From: Tomocerus qinae
Taxonomy: Eukaryota; Arthropoda; Collembola; Entomobryomorpha; Tomoceridae
Reading direction: 5' to 3'
Length of the DNA: 64,000 nt
Assembly: GCA_020055645.1 (NCBI GenBank)
Contig: CM034548.1
Coordinates: 32,910,201-32,974,200 of the forward strand
Both the position numbers and the translations under genes were made by a program. Shown piece after piece: positions 32,801 through 45,400 of the stretch. Numbering within the stretch: the first letter of the stretch is position 1; every line of letters starts with the position of its first letter. The notes under the pieces are model-generated. The model was not told the origin of the DNA, did not search any database, and saw only the letters and a program-made list of their open reading frames with translations.

Positions 32801-35800
32801 CCTGTGACTTTTATCGTTTCATTGACAATTCATTCATACTATTTGCAAGTAGAAAGAGACGATACGAATGAATGTTCTGTAATATTCCACAGCTGAATTA
32901 ATGTAACCTCTGTGTTCTTGAGTGAGACAACTTCAATTAGTTATATTATGAGAAATTACAACCAAGAAATCTTCAACAAAAACTAATTCTTTATTATACG
33001 CTAAAATGCTTGCGAGTATGATATGTCACTATATTATTAGTACTATGATTATTATATATACACTATGGCTAATTTCATTTTAAATATTTGTACACAAATT
33101 TTTATTTTCGTGTTAAAAGACGTTTCTGAACAACTGAACATTTCGGCAATAACTGAATAACATTTTCTAATTGTGTTATCATTATATTCTTACACTAAGT
33201 ATGTATCTTCTCATTTTTAATACCGTTCTTATATTACAACTAATAAATCATTGTGTGAGCCATACCGAGACAAACCCCAATACTGGAACAATTATCTATC
33301 GTATCTGTATTTTAACCATAATCAGTATATGCAATTCACTTTTTGTAGAGCGCTTACATCTATTATCATATGTAACGTATAATAGAAACTCCGGAAGATT
33401 GATTGTCTTCTTTGTATGTAAACTCACATTTACAGATGTCTGAGAATCATTAAAATAAATTTAAACGTTTAAATGAACTAAAATATAACTTTCCCATTCG
33501 AAAAATCCCATTTTTGATATCACATTTTATTAAGAGCCTCAAATATTTAACTGCTTGCATACATTCTATTCATCAACAGGCAAATCAAAACAGGTAATTG
33601 CTCTACATAAAGTCATATATAGTAGCAACGCTTAAATTCTTGGCTTCTGTTGATATGTATGCATGTCATATAGGCTAATTCGTCTCATCATGCCAACCAT
33701 CTATAGTTGATCCAGATCAATTGTCTATTTGCTAATTGAAAATCCAGATTTAAGATCGTACTTAAACCACTCATAAATATGTCGGCCATTCTATTTCTGC
33801 AAGTTAATAAATGAAACGATTTGAGAATTATTTTTATTTATTGTTACTATATCATTTACAATGGAATTATTGAAAATCATCTTTCTCAAATACAAATTTT
33901 TCCTTAAAAGTTTATGGCATTTTAATGAAAATTAAATCTGTTTTTAAGATTTAGCACTTTTATATGAACTAAACTTTTACATAGAACTGAAATATGACAA
34001 AAGCAATGAAAAAGCTTATTATCTAAGAGTATACGTAAATTGTATATTCCGTATTGAAATAGAAACTCGTTTTGTTTTTAACACAAAGAGTTATGTAAGA
34101 AACCTGTATCTAGCTGTTGCGTATTTTGCTACAATATGTTAAGTATCGATCAAATAGTACTCAGTCAGGAAAAATATTTTATTCAGGATTCCTATAATTT
34201 TTCATAGGTTCATATTAGATTATAAATTAATTTAATGAAGCTCTAATTGCTTTAAGTAATAATTTTGTTCGATGACACTTCAAGTTTCAAACATTTATAA
34301 TGAATATAGATGGCCACTAGCCACTATGGATGACATAAAGTCCGGAAGAAATCTATGAGTAATTACCAAAAAGCAATTTGATTAGTATAATTAATCTCAT
34401 CATCAAAATATTTAACACATTCTCGTCTCTTGAACGAAAGATAAAATCCAACAGTGAAAATCATTTCAGATGAGCTATAAATTAGATAGCAACTGTTCTC
34501 CGTATTTCATGCAATATTGATAATTGACTGTGTGAGTGTCACTTGTAATTATTCAGTCAGCATTAGAATCATATTAAATATGATTTGATACATTTGACAT
34601 TTTGACAGGGCTGAAGTGGTAATTGATGATTACTAAATTTCTGTAGTAAGTAGCAGAAAATCATAAAGTGATTTATGATATTAACAGGCAAATCTAATTA
34701 CACAAGTGACATGTACTTCGTTTTTGATATATTTTGTTGACTACATGGATATTTCTATATCGATCAGCAGCAATATAATATGTAGGTTCATATAGACCAT
34801 TTTTTCATAGGCTGTTAAATGAGAAGTAATTGATTTCAAGATTTGATTTTCATTTAATTGTGTTAACTCGCACAAACCAGGACAGGAAGCATTCTGTTTA
34901 ATTTTCACACAACAAAGAACGAGATGTATTCGCGAAACTCTCATGCATTACCTCCATCCACAAAACTATCTATTTTGAAGTTACAAAGACTTAAGCGTGA
35001 TAGAACCACAAATTTAGCCGAGTGGATTAGTATAGTAAAGTTTTAAAATTTATTTTAACTTTCTTTTTACCTGATGATATGGCAAACCCATTTCATTAAA
35101 AACAAATAAATAATTTTGAACATCTCATTGACAAGAATATTTATTTGTCTGAACCAAGGTTCCAAAATGTTTTATGGCTATATATTACTATTAAACTTAT
35201 ATTTTGTCTCATCCAAGAAGTATCAACCAGCGAGCCAGTTCCATCAGTCAGCATACTACTTCCATGTCATTGATGAATTTTTCACATAGGATATGTTTAA
35301 GGACGTCTGTATTTTCAATTTTAGCACATTGTATTTCAACTTAAACTCATGTAGCACACCTTAGACATATTTAGACGAACTTAGACCAAAGACGAGCAGT
35401 TGAACTAAACCTAATTCGTTTTGTGTCGGATTCGTTACATTTTGGTCTTCAAATGGTCTTCCTTTAAAATAATGCCAATACTACCTATAGCTTAGTCGAG
35501 ATTGCTGGAAATAGTGTATTACTATTTCATTGTAGCTCTCCCTACCAGACAAAGATACATAGGTACTAGGTACATACGTAAGTAGGTAAAATTCAAGACT
35601 GTGGTTATAATACAGAGATACAATGTCCTGTAAATTGAGAATATTATGATTGAATAAAATACACAATAGAACCCCAACTTCCATAGATGGTAGTATGCTT
35701 TCCTTTTCAGTCATATTTCCCAACTTCCATTGTTTCCCAGGTTTCGGACAATATGGGAAGAATTACTCTAAATTATGCACGCCCAGATACTGTAATTGTC

Positions 35801-38495
35801 ACAATGGTAATCATCGTCGTTTCAACTGAAAATATCAATGATATTATTAGCATTATACTATTCATGCAACTCAGGGTCGGTTGCATTTATTGTTTGCCTT
35901 TCCTGGTGGGTTTATAAAGGCAAGTTGTCTAAATAATTGGTTGCATGGTTCTTCTTTGCCTCTCGAGTCTCACATGTGCCCCACTAAAAAGATCATGGTA
36001 GTAAAATCTGCGTTGGTATAATACGGAGGATACATACGTGAGATATCACCAACTCCGATTCCTTTAAGACTTGCTAAACCCAACCAGTCTTGCTGATTAC
36101 AGAGTGGTACTTCAGAAATGACTATGAAATCAGGTTAAAATTATGAAATGGTGCAAAAACAAAATACATTTAGATATATAAAAATATAGAAAAGGTAATA
36201 AATAAAACAGTGACTAATCAATTTTTCTTTGAAATTCTGCATGCAGACAGGTAGAAATACGTTTAGGCAATTGTAAGTCAATTTTATGGAAGCATAATGT
36301 TACTAAATGTAAGCCAAATCTACGATTGAAGAAAGAATACTAAGATAAATATCCTTATGCGTATTAGAGATTTGTTGGAAGGGAATTATATAAAAATGCA
36401 AGCAAAGTAAGCACCATTGGAGTTTAGGGAGAAAGCCCAGGCGAAACTGGAAACCCTTCGTCCTCCAACTTTCACCGTTCTTGAGTTGACTACAAACATA
36501 GCATTTACCAAGGATTCGAGACCTCTACTATTTATACCCACAATATACATTTCATAGCACAATATATACAGTCATATCTCCCTGTCATGTTGTTAGGGTT
36601 TTCTGTATATATTTTCATAGCAAAACTTGCCTAAGTAGGGCTAGGCAGGTACTTAGACAAAATAGCAAAAAGATGATATCCTTAATCCCCAATTCGCTGC
36701 ATATATACAAACTTCCCAGTGCACCATGCTTATATATATAGTGCACTATTTTACGAGCAAGGGACAAAGTATATGAATTGCCAAGGAATGAAAGGAGTCT
36801 CCATATCTGACACGGAGGAGAAAAGTCAATAAATTCTTATATCTACCCTAGCAGAAAGGGACGGGTATGTATTATGTATCATCGTATTCATGCAATTGCA
36901 ATCTATACCGAAAGCATTATAGTTGTTGTCTCGAGCGACTCTGTTTCTTGGCAAGCAGAGACGAAGGCAGCCAAGCTTATTCTCGTGTAAGCTCTGTCTG
37001 TCTGTTTGGAATGCTTCCTACAGAACAGACTGCCGAAATTTCTCCAAACTCAATATGACAGCCAGAGAAAGAATTCCCAGAATACTATATTATGTTTAGA
37101 AGGCAATGTATAATTGTTTAAGAGATAGATAGGCTAGTTTTTAATACCATAAATTGTTGAGGGAACCTACAGCAAAATAATACAAACAGAAAAATAAGAA
37201 ATTTGAACAAAAAAACACGTGGGTATTGAATTTAGAAAAGCAACAACCATAGGCTGACTGATTGATTTCAGAATAGATAATGGTCTCAAATCGATGCTCC
37301 TTTACTTAAATCACATATATTTCCCATAAGATAAGGATCCACTATTTCTTTGTAAATATGTTCGTGACCAGATTTTTTAAGAATAGACTGATAAGGATGA
37401 TAAGTTTTGAAAACTTTTTGGTATATTCTTGTCTTTCATACTGTGATAATGTTAATTGCTAGCATACGGGAAAAGTTTGCGTTATAATAAATAAAAGGCA
37501 TGAATCTAAGTATAAGGCAAATAATGTTTTCGTACAAATCTCGAGCTGTAGTATTCGAACTGTTATCAATTTAGAAAATATGTGCAACACAATATCATTG
37601 AAAGTTTCAACGTTGAAGCATTCTGAAAATTAACTCTTTCTTAATGATATCTCATCTAAACTGTCGACAAAAGAGTTTATAAGCAAAACAGGTATCAATA
37701 TTTATTTGAGCAGATGACTTATATACATTCTAAGAAATACGATGAGTGCACTACAGATTTGGCATTATTTTCGCTTAAAATAGTATAATGACGACAAGTA
37801 TTACTCAATTTCAAATTTCATTGAAGACATTTTGTCCAACGATTGTCATTGGAGTCTTAGCAATTCTATTGAGTACCGGTAGGCATCCAAGGTAAATCTT
37901 ACGTAATACCAAGCTTTATAATGGTAAGATAGCAAAACGCAGAATAACATTCAACCTGCTTGTAAATTAACATTCCATTATATGTTAATGCGAAGTACTA
38001 ACCTACATATATATAAATTATTCATGTCATGCATTATTCAAATGCCTTAGAGACTTGGAAAGGTACTGTTGCCAATAAGCGCATCAGGAAAATTAGCATG
38101 GATGGCTGCTTGGTCAATTTTGTGGTGAGGTTAGATGTTTTAGAGTGTATGACCGTGACCTGGGGAAAACTCAGAATCGTTTTGCTAGTAAGTACTTTAA
38201 GTGGATATGAATCACAGTTTATCGTCTCCTTTTGGGACAGAGTTCATTATACAGACACAGAAACTTACACGACTTTAAGGCTATCTATGATGCCAAGGAA
38301 TTCAACCGTAAAGGCTTATTTCAAACAAATGCTTTAGGCTTCAAGATATCTAGGCCGAACAAAAATCTGTTTTTGTCAAAAATTTTTAAAATGGTTAATA
38401 CTTAGAAATAGGATAAAATCAGTGACACTTAGAAAACCTCGATTTCAAAAAACAGAATGTAAAAAGGACTAAATGGTACATCTTGGTTCTTTGAG
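32801..38495. other. non-coding stretch
   Basis: Intergenic AT-rich DNA. Frames of 60-102 codons in this stretch (for example 38029-38337) have no domain-like features or splice context. A segment at 36433-36560 reads briefly open with balanced composition but lacks a matching downstream donor. I see no RNA gene or mobile element. Confidence 0.4.
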
Positions 38496-38567
38496 ACACA
38501 TTTTGGCCTTTTCCGTACTACCTACAAAGCCAAAATGTGTAGATAATACGGACTCCGTATTATCTAC
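38496..38567. repeat. tandem hairpins including a 29-bp near-perfect palindrome
   Basis: GTAGATAATACGGA (38539-38552) and its exact reverse complement TCCGTATTATCTAC (38554-38567) are separated by one base. Immediately to the left ACACATTTTGGCCTTT (38496-38511) pairs with AAAGCCAAAATGTGT (38526-38540) with one bulge across a 14-nt loop, and the two structures share two bases. Such paired palindromes can extrude cruciforms or mark foldback-element ends. No coding function is implied. Confidence 0.85.
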
Positions 38568-38776
38568 CAGTGCCCAATTTTACGGTGATACCGTTAATTT
38601 GCAGTCAAACAAAAGTATGCACATGCATGCGCTTAACCAGTCAACACGCTTTATTCAAACTTGTAGACTTCACTTCCAACAAAGAAATGCCCCATCTCTT
38701 GCTCCATTTTAATTATCCCCAACCCCATCTATTGTTGTTCCATGACTTGTATGAGTAGCATGGATGGTATCGCCTC

Positions 38777-38926
38777 CAGGCACGTATGTAAAGAGGGCAA
38801 ATAAAAAGCAAATCGCCCCTTAAATCTTTAAAAAGGTCAATTTTTTCCAAAACGTCAAAAATCCTAAAATATTTTGAATATTATTTGGTGTGTCCCCTCC
38901 CGACCAAACTCCTGGATACGTACCTG
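38777..38926. mobile_element. small TIR element, about 150 bp
   Basis: The left end CAGGCACGTATGTA and the reverse complement of the right end, CAGGTACGTATCCA, agree at 11 of 14 positions. The inside is AT-rich with a C/G-rich patch (CCCCTCCCGACC) near the right end. The right-end word TGGATACGTACCTG recurs with small changes at 39413-39427 and 16616-16630, showing a dispersed family. I could not find a clear target-site duplication, so exact limits are uncertain. Confidence 0.5.
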
Positions 38927-39600
38927 ATCAATTTGCTATTACACTACGCACGATATGTTAAACTAAGCAACTCCGCACCTCACACCTACTTTTTTGCACG
39001 AATTACATCACTTCTTTCGAAATATTGTTGGTGTCAGGCGTAATGCTATTGGACGTTGTCAGGCGATCTCTCATTGGCTTGCCAAAATATAAGACCCTAA
39101 CACTGTTCATCTTATGGAACCCGGTCTTCTTCTTAAGACAATAGGCGCAGTTTTTTGTATTCTTTGGCTGCAATACTGCAATTACACCTTCCTCGCTGAA
39201 AAAGGAAATATCATTTCTCATTGCTATAATAGACTGTTCTTTTGTTGCGGGCATGTTTGATTTGAACGTATCGCCGACCAGTCCCGCATTAGAAGGGAAT
39301 GGATGGACCAGTGCCTCTCTAAGTGTGAGCAAACGAGGTGCTTTTCAAAAACTCAAACTCGAGGGTACTTTTTTGTCTGCCAAGATTTTGTCAGTCCCCT
39401 TGAATAAATTCCCGGATACGTGCCTGCGACTATTGCCAAGGTAGAAACAAAAATAACATAATATTTTTATATACAATAATGGAAAGATTTCATAATGCAA
39501 TATAACTCAAAATGTATCTTCAATATTGGGAGTTGGAGTTTCTTCGCACACTTAATAGTTACTGTTATTTAATAGTGGGCAAGGTTTCTAACGAGGACAT
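38927..39600. mobile_element. probable transposon-derived segment
   Basis: Ends near 39427 with CCCGGATACGTGCCTG, the same terminal word as the neighbouring element. It carries a 109-codon minus-strand frame (39003-39332) containing CAYCLKK and a generally protein-like composition but no recognisable transposase or reverse-transcriptase motif. It may be a fragment of a larger element whose left end is the one at 38777, with nested insertion. Treat the frame as a relic, not a gene. Confidence 0.35.
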
Positions 39601-39603
39601 ATT

Positions 39604-39860
39604 TAGGGATGGGCTTTACGGGCTGAAGCCCCCACCCCCGAAATCCAAGAAAAAGGGAATTTTTTTCTCAAAATGGCGAAAAATTTCGCGCTCCGCGCAA
39701 TTATTTGCCATTTTTGACTCATTTCCTAAAAAAAATCATTTTTGACTCATTTCCTTAAAAAAAATCATTTTTGACTCATTTCCTTAAAAAAATGCCAAAA
39801 ATTTTCGCATCTATTGGATATCTAGCCCCCTCCGAAACTCAGTTCTGCATACATGCTTGG
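39604..39860. mobile_element. GC-patch transposon relic with internal 28-29 bp triplication
   Basis: Begins GGGATGGGCTTTACGGGCTG and ends CCCCCTCCGAAACTC followed by TGCATACATGCTTGG, a diverged form of the shared terminal word. Inside, ATTTTTGACTCATTTCCT plus an A-run recurs at 39710, 39738 and 39767 (spacings 28 and 29 bp), which suggests replication slippage on the A-tract. The family cannot be named from this copy. Confidence 0.45.
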
Positions 39861-40047
39861 TTCCTAATGAATAATTAATTTTTAAATTCAATACCAGTAC
39901 TGGGAGTCTTACATCACTGGGTGTTTCTAGTGGTTAATATAAACGTTACATTACAGCTATAATTGGTTGTTTCAAATATTTTTCTTAGTGTGACAGGATT
40001 CTCAGATTAATGGTGGCATATTCCCTTGCTGGATGCATCAGTAGCCT

Positions 40048-40344
40048 CTAAAATCCAGGACATGAAAAAGGTTGCCTTTTTGCTTGCCTTTTTCCTTTTA
40101 CTTTCGCTACATGTGAAGCTGATTTATAAATAAATTTGAGATTTTTACAAACCTCGTTTTCACATGATACAATAATATTGCCATTTTCTGACTTTTATAC
40201 TGTATAACATAGAAATTGCAATTTATTTCATTTATTTTAAAATAACCAAGAAGGAAAAAGGCAAAAAGGTTAGCTTTTTACCAATTTTGCTAGACAAAAA
40301 GGCAAAAAGGTGCCAATTTGCCTTTTTCATGCCCTGCTAAAATC
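40048..40344. mobile_element. hAT-like MITE with perfect 8-bp target duplication
   Basis: The element runs from 40056 to 40336 (281 bp). Terminal inverted repeats CAGGACATGAAAAAGG and CAGGGCATGAAAAAGG (right end reversed) differ at one of 16 positions. It is flanked by identical 8-bp copies of CTAAAATC at 40048-40055 and 40337-40344. Subterminal GGCAAAAAGG words are repeated several times near both ends. An 8-bp duplication, a CAGGG-type end and subterminal repeats are standard for the hAT superfamily; at 281 bp with no frame, it must depend on a transposase made elsewhere. The exact duplication implies a fairly recent insertion. Confidence 0.85.
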
Positions 40345-42235
40345 TTGTTTGGGTGGGGTACGAGCATGACACGAGCTTCCATATGATTTTGGTAAGATGC
40401 ATAATGACAGCAAGTTAGTGATATGGCAATTATTGACATGCAATGTAACGTAGAGAGCGTATACATGTGTCAAATGCACATAATATTAGTATCCTTTGGG
40501 TACACAAGTGCTTTAATCTGTGAACATAGTAGTGTGTCTAGGACGGACTAGATAGGAAAAATATGAAAAGACCTGTCAGTTATCTCACATTTCTCTCTTT
40601 CTTACTCAGTCTTGCTACTATTTATTATTCTGGCTTGAATGTAAGGAAAAGCGTTTCGTCCATTTCAGTGCATTTTCAGGTTTTCTTGCGAACAAGGAAA
40701 TAATAGAGCAACTGCTTGCACTTTGCATTACATCATCAGGCAATAATCATACCATAGATTACTTTCTGTCATATATCCTTACTCCTTATACTATCCACTC
40801 TAGCTAAGTTAGTATAGTAGATACCTATAAATGGTACGGAAGTATATTTCCTAGCAAAAACTTATCATGTTACATTGCGGACAGATATAAACTAGTAATA
40901 AATAACAATGTGCCTACAAGATGAAAAAAATGTCGATGATTTTTCCAATGGTCTAACTTTTTGCTTTCCCTATAGCTCTACGTATTTTGTTCATACCTCC
41001 AACAAATATAATCCATGAATAGTCAGGCCTTCCCGCCCATATAGTGTTACGATAAAATAGAACCTGTTAGATACATCCCGTAGTAAATAAATATTTCAAG
41101 TATTTTTAAGACACGAATGAAATTTATTTCATAAAGTATAAAACCGGCAGTGGTTATGGGGTTTTTTAAATAATTTATGTGAGTTTTAATTGTTTAGACA
41201 TATGAAAAAACGTTCTACGGGTAGGAATATAGTCAAAGAAGTTGGAGTTGGTAGTACCATTAATTATGGATGTTAATAGCATTAGTAAGATGGATGAGAC
41301 AGAGGAGTTTTATATAAGTAATATTAATTGTGGCTAATTAGCGCTAATTAACCATCATCACCATATATTAATAGTCACCCTGCATAAAGATGCTGTTATA
41401 GGAGTGATCTATAAATGCACAAGAAATGGGAAACAATATAGGAGTATATCTATAGAGAAGGTATTGTTTGCACTTGTATATAATGCTAGTGTTTGTACTT
41501 GCACAAAAGAATGGTTCCGTACGAGTGGTGCCCGTGTTGGATTACTCTACATAATAAAACAGGTTACATAATAACAATAAGCAAGTGAACTTATTCCAAC
41601 ACACACTTACTATTATTACTACACGAAAGTACAACATACTACGAAGACTACTACGTTACTACAACATTCCGTAGAGATTTCTTTGCGAATTGATCGCCTT
41701 AAAATTGTACTTATCGACCTGACTGACAATTCACTTCCCTTCTAGTAGTGTGCAGTCAGAGAGAGTTCGAGTGAAAGCATTGCATAGTGGTACTATGTAG
41801 AGCAAGTTGTATGTAGTAGGCTGGCAGGCAGAGAGCAGATAGTGCAAGTGTAGCATAGAAATGTAGTTCTCTATTTTTGGGGCTCTCTCTATGTCGTTTG
41901 TGCAGTGCAGACCCGCAGACTGAAACTGAATTGAACTGAGCTGACGGATCTATTTAGTTAGTAGTGCTTTTCCTTAGGTACTGTGCGTTCTTCGGATTTT
42001 CTCCTCTATTTTCTCTACGTTTCGCTTGACACGAAGCCAAAAAGGGTGCAGGCCGAGAGGCAGTGACGAAAAACTGAACAGTCCATTCAAAGTTAGTCCA
42101 TTCAGAGTGTTCAGTCGCTGCCAGACAACGCAACGCAAGCAACACAATTCTGTCTGCCAGCTAGCACTCCAAAAAATTTCTATTTTTTACTCATTATGGA
42201 AGTGTGAACTCGCATTGTGATTTCAATTGTTTCAG
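40345..42235 (+). other. non-coding stretch, possible promoter area of the 42.3-kb exon
   Basis: AT-rich up to about 41.7 kb, then less so from 41.7 to 42.2 kb, where words such as TGCAGTCAGAGAGAG and GCAGACTGAAACTGAA occur and pyrimidine runs increase. A TATATAA word lies at 41477-41483. This is the natural place for a promoter and leader of the exon at 42297, but no start site can be assigned. Confidence 0.3.
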
Positions 42236-42413
42236 TGAACAGTGAAAAGCTGACTGAATTATTTGTGAATTCTAAATTCCTAATTTCCATCTTGGGATGG
42301 ATTCAGATTTAGAAGATGGAGAGGTGGAACGCCCTTTGTCCGCTTCAGGAAATCCACAAACACCAGGAGGCAAAGGAATAACTAAAAAATTGTCATTTCG
42401 TCGCTCATTTAAG
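42236..42413 (+). CDS. candidate first coding exon (39 codons), gene continues rightward
   Basis: A good acceptor (CAATTGTTTCAG) at 42235, a leader of about 60 bases, ATG at 42297, then 39 codons ending exactly at AAG|GTACAC in phase 0. The peptide starts MDSDLEDGEVERPLSASG and ends in a basic run, KKLSFRRSFK. Acidic start, Pro/Ser/Gly middle and basic end are typical of a disordered N-terminus. The codon pattern differs from the surroundings. Translation past the donor becomes Phe/Leu/Ile junk, supporting a splice there. I do not recognise the protein. It could be an alternative N-terminus of the gene that also uses the 54.4-kb exon, because both end in phase 0 on the same strand, or the start of another gene. 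Confidence 0.45.
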
Positions 42414-45400
42414 GTACACAACATTTTATTTCTATTCAAAATTCCGTGTCGCTTTCTACTATGGCATTGCATTCTTTGACAAACCTCAATTTTATCGTCT
42501 TTGTTTTATATTTGCATTGCATATTATTGTACCAAATTCCGACATGGCATTTTTTCTTATTTTACCATGTTTTTTGCAAGTGGACTTGTTTTGTTACTAC
42601 ACTAAAATTCAGATTTCGTCATAATGGTAAACATTAATGATTTCTATGCACAAAAAGCTGCATAGGGGTTTCTTTCATCCACCCAGCTATACATTAGTAG
42701 TAATAGCATTCAATGTTCTCTCTTGCTATGAGTGTTGGCTATGCTTTTACGGAAAACATTTTACGACTGTAATTGTAGGATGTTGAGCAACTAAAATGTC
42801 CGCGTAATCGAAAAAAGGAGTTCCCAAACGGTGATTAGTAGTCACTTGCCAGCTAAGCAATTCGATACATACACCAGGAAGATATGAAAATATATGATCA
42901 ATTATTAAATGACTGCATTGCTTTTTGCTAGTCGCAAGTCGCAATGCAATCGCAACACCTCACTCTTCTATCTCTTCCACACGCATCTCGTTTTGCTGTA
43001 AACCTAAAGCACATTCTTCCTGTAATCCGAGTGTCTTTCGTCATTCCATTCCCTAAATACTCCAGGGGATAGGGGACATAACATATTTATATGTATCATG
43101 TACTGGAACCATACTTTTCCTTTGTTGGAAACTTACACCTGATGCCTGAATGAGCGCACGCAACCTGAAAGCGATACAATCAAATCCTCTAGTTCCCACA
43201 ACCATCCCATCAGTGAAATCTCAAATTTCACAAAATCTGATTTCACTGCCTTTTCAACCCAAACTATTAAACCTAATGGAATTTGTCTTTCCTATGGGAT
43301 ATACTAAGAGAATCTTCAAATCATTACTTTATTTAATATTTAGATGATGTTTGAGTGAATTCCTCTTTATAGGTTCCTATTTCCAATGTAAATGATATTA
43401 TTACTGCAATAATGAGTATAGGGTATTAATTCTCCGATTGCACGGCACAGTTCTCCGGATGGCGTGACTATAGTAGTAGTTGTTAAATGGAGCAGTACAT
43501 AGTTAACATTGAAATTAAACAGTCAATAATGACTACATATAGAATATTATGCAGATATCTTTGTAGTATAATATGTGATATGTATTTATACCTTGTAAAT
43601 AGTAGTTGTGGTTTATTTACTGCACCGCCTATTAGATCAGAGTACCGCCAATGAGTATACCTCAACTTTACGACTTATGTTGAAACAACAAAGTCAGCAT
43701 TACTAGTTAATGTGTAAACAAATAACATTGTGTAATAAAGTATGGCTTGTGTGTCGCAGGTATTACTGACAGGAAGCATTTGTTTACCCTAGTAAATTGA
43801 ATCTTGTCCTTTGGTCTATATTGTGAATGGGATGGCGACAGGATGAATTGGTTTCAGTTTATGTAGTCGCTAAATCCAGTTAGAGACTTTGACATGATCG
43901 AATTATCTTTAGGGATGAATAAGCAAAGCTCAACATGTTGAATGCTGCTGACCACAAATTCGGAGAATCGAGTGGTCTATATAAAACATTTTTTCTCGTT
44001 TGTTTTCTACTCTGGAATTTGACTGAATGATTTGTGAATTCGGTTTGTGGAGGCTATGAATAAGCTACGTTTTTGCGAAGAACGTGACGGAGGAAATAGC
44101 ATTCTTTGAATGGGAGCTTAACATACGAAAGCTTCCGATTCCTCAAGTTCTGTCTTCGTATGTAGGAAGGGCACGTTTAAATTGTAACCCGGTTTGTGCC
44201 ATCTTATTCTATTATTAATAATAATTGCTGTTGATCGTTCTCTATCAGAGCCTCATTAAATTGTCTATACTTTCTTATACCTACTAAAACACAACTGTCT
44301 CGACTTACTTTTGAAAACTAACCAAGTGACCAAAAATAACCTCTCAGTTTAAAACTTTCCCTCTAGCAGACAGATAAGAGTTTCCTCAATTCCAAAGAAA
44401 CTTTCCACAGCTTCTTTCTATATTTGTTCATTGTCTATAAATGCACCATAAATGCCAGACTGCCTTCTCTTACTCGCACATTTCTTAATACTCAACCTTG
44501 CTCAAGTTGAGGGAAACATCTTCTTCCGCAACTCTAGTATTACTTGAGGGCATTTGTAAGAGCACTCTTCTAGTACTATCTAATCCACTGTTGACTACAT
44601 TCACTGGCAACCTAAATTGCCTAAGAGTGTCACTGGCTCACCAAACTCTGTTATATCAATACTACTAATCCAATGTCAGGGATTATTCATTTCAATTATC
44701 GTAAATAATTACTACTGCTCTAATTTACGACGTGTAGCTCCAGATAATTAACTCGTATGTCCTAGGATAACATGTTAGGGGAAACTATACAAACTCCTGG
44801 AATAACTTTTTAATATGACACAAATCCTTATTACACTCGTTTTCAATTTAATTCAGGAAGTTATCCTACTTAACTTGTCACCAAGTCACAACCATTCAAT
44901 AGAATTAGTACAAGTCACATGCTAACAGAGGCATTAAATTATTGCTAATTCATCACACACATGTGTATACATCACACATGTGTATACGTCACATCATACA
45001 TCACATATTAAATCATATAATTAGAATGGAGATGTAATTGGTAATCTTTAAATCTTAGAATCTCCATAAAAACTCGGTTGCCAGTCATATCTATTGATGT
45101 AGAAAATAGGAAAATTTTTCATGATGCTTAGGCAATGTATAGCCCTAAAATGCCAGGCATTGAAACTATCGAAACATCATTATTATTATTTTTATTATAC
45201 TGGAATTTTTTAACAACAACTCTGGATGAATAAGCTAAAAAGGCCTGTTGGTAAATTATAAAAAATGCTGATGTTTCGGTTGCTTCAATTATCTTGTATG
45301 GCATTGGGTACTTGTTTATTTACTTTAGCTTACCACTCTGAAAAAGTTTTTCTTTGCTCATCATAAGTTATAAATTGGTATGGATAGTACATTATAGGTT

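Noticed and set aside
35013-35030. TTAGCCGAGTGGATTAG resembling a tRNA A box
   Set aside because: No B box (GGTTCGANTCC) or cloverleaf arms follow at the right distance.
38029-38337. 102-codon plus-strand frame
   Set aside because: No recognisable family, no exon context, and it lies in DNA with hairpins and mobile-element relics.
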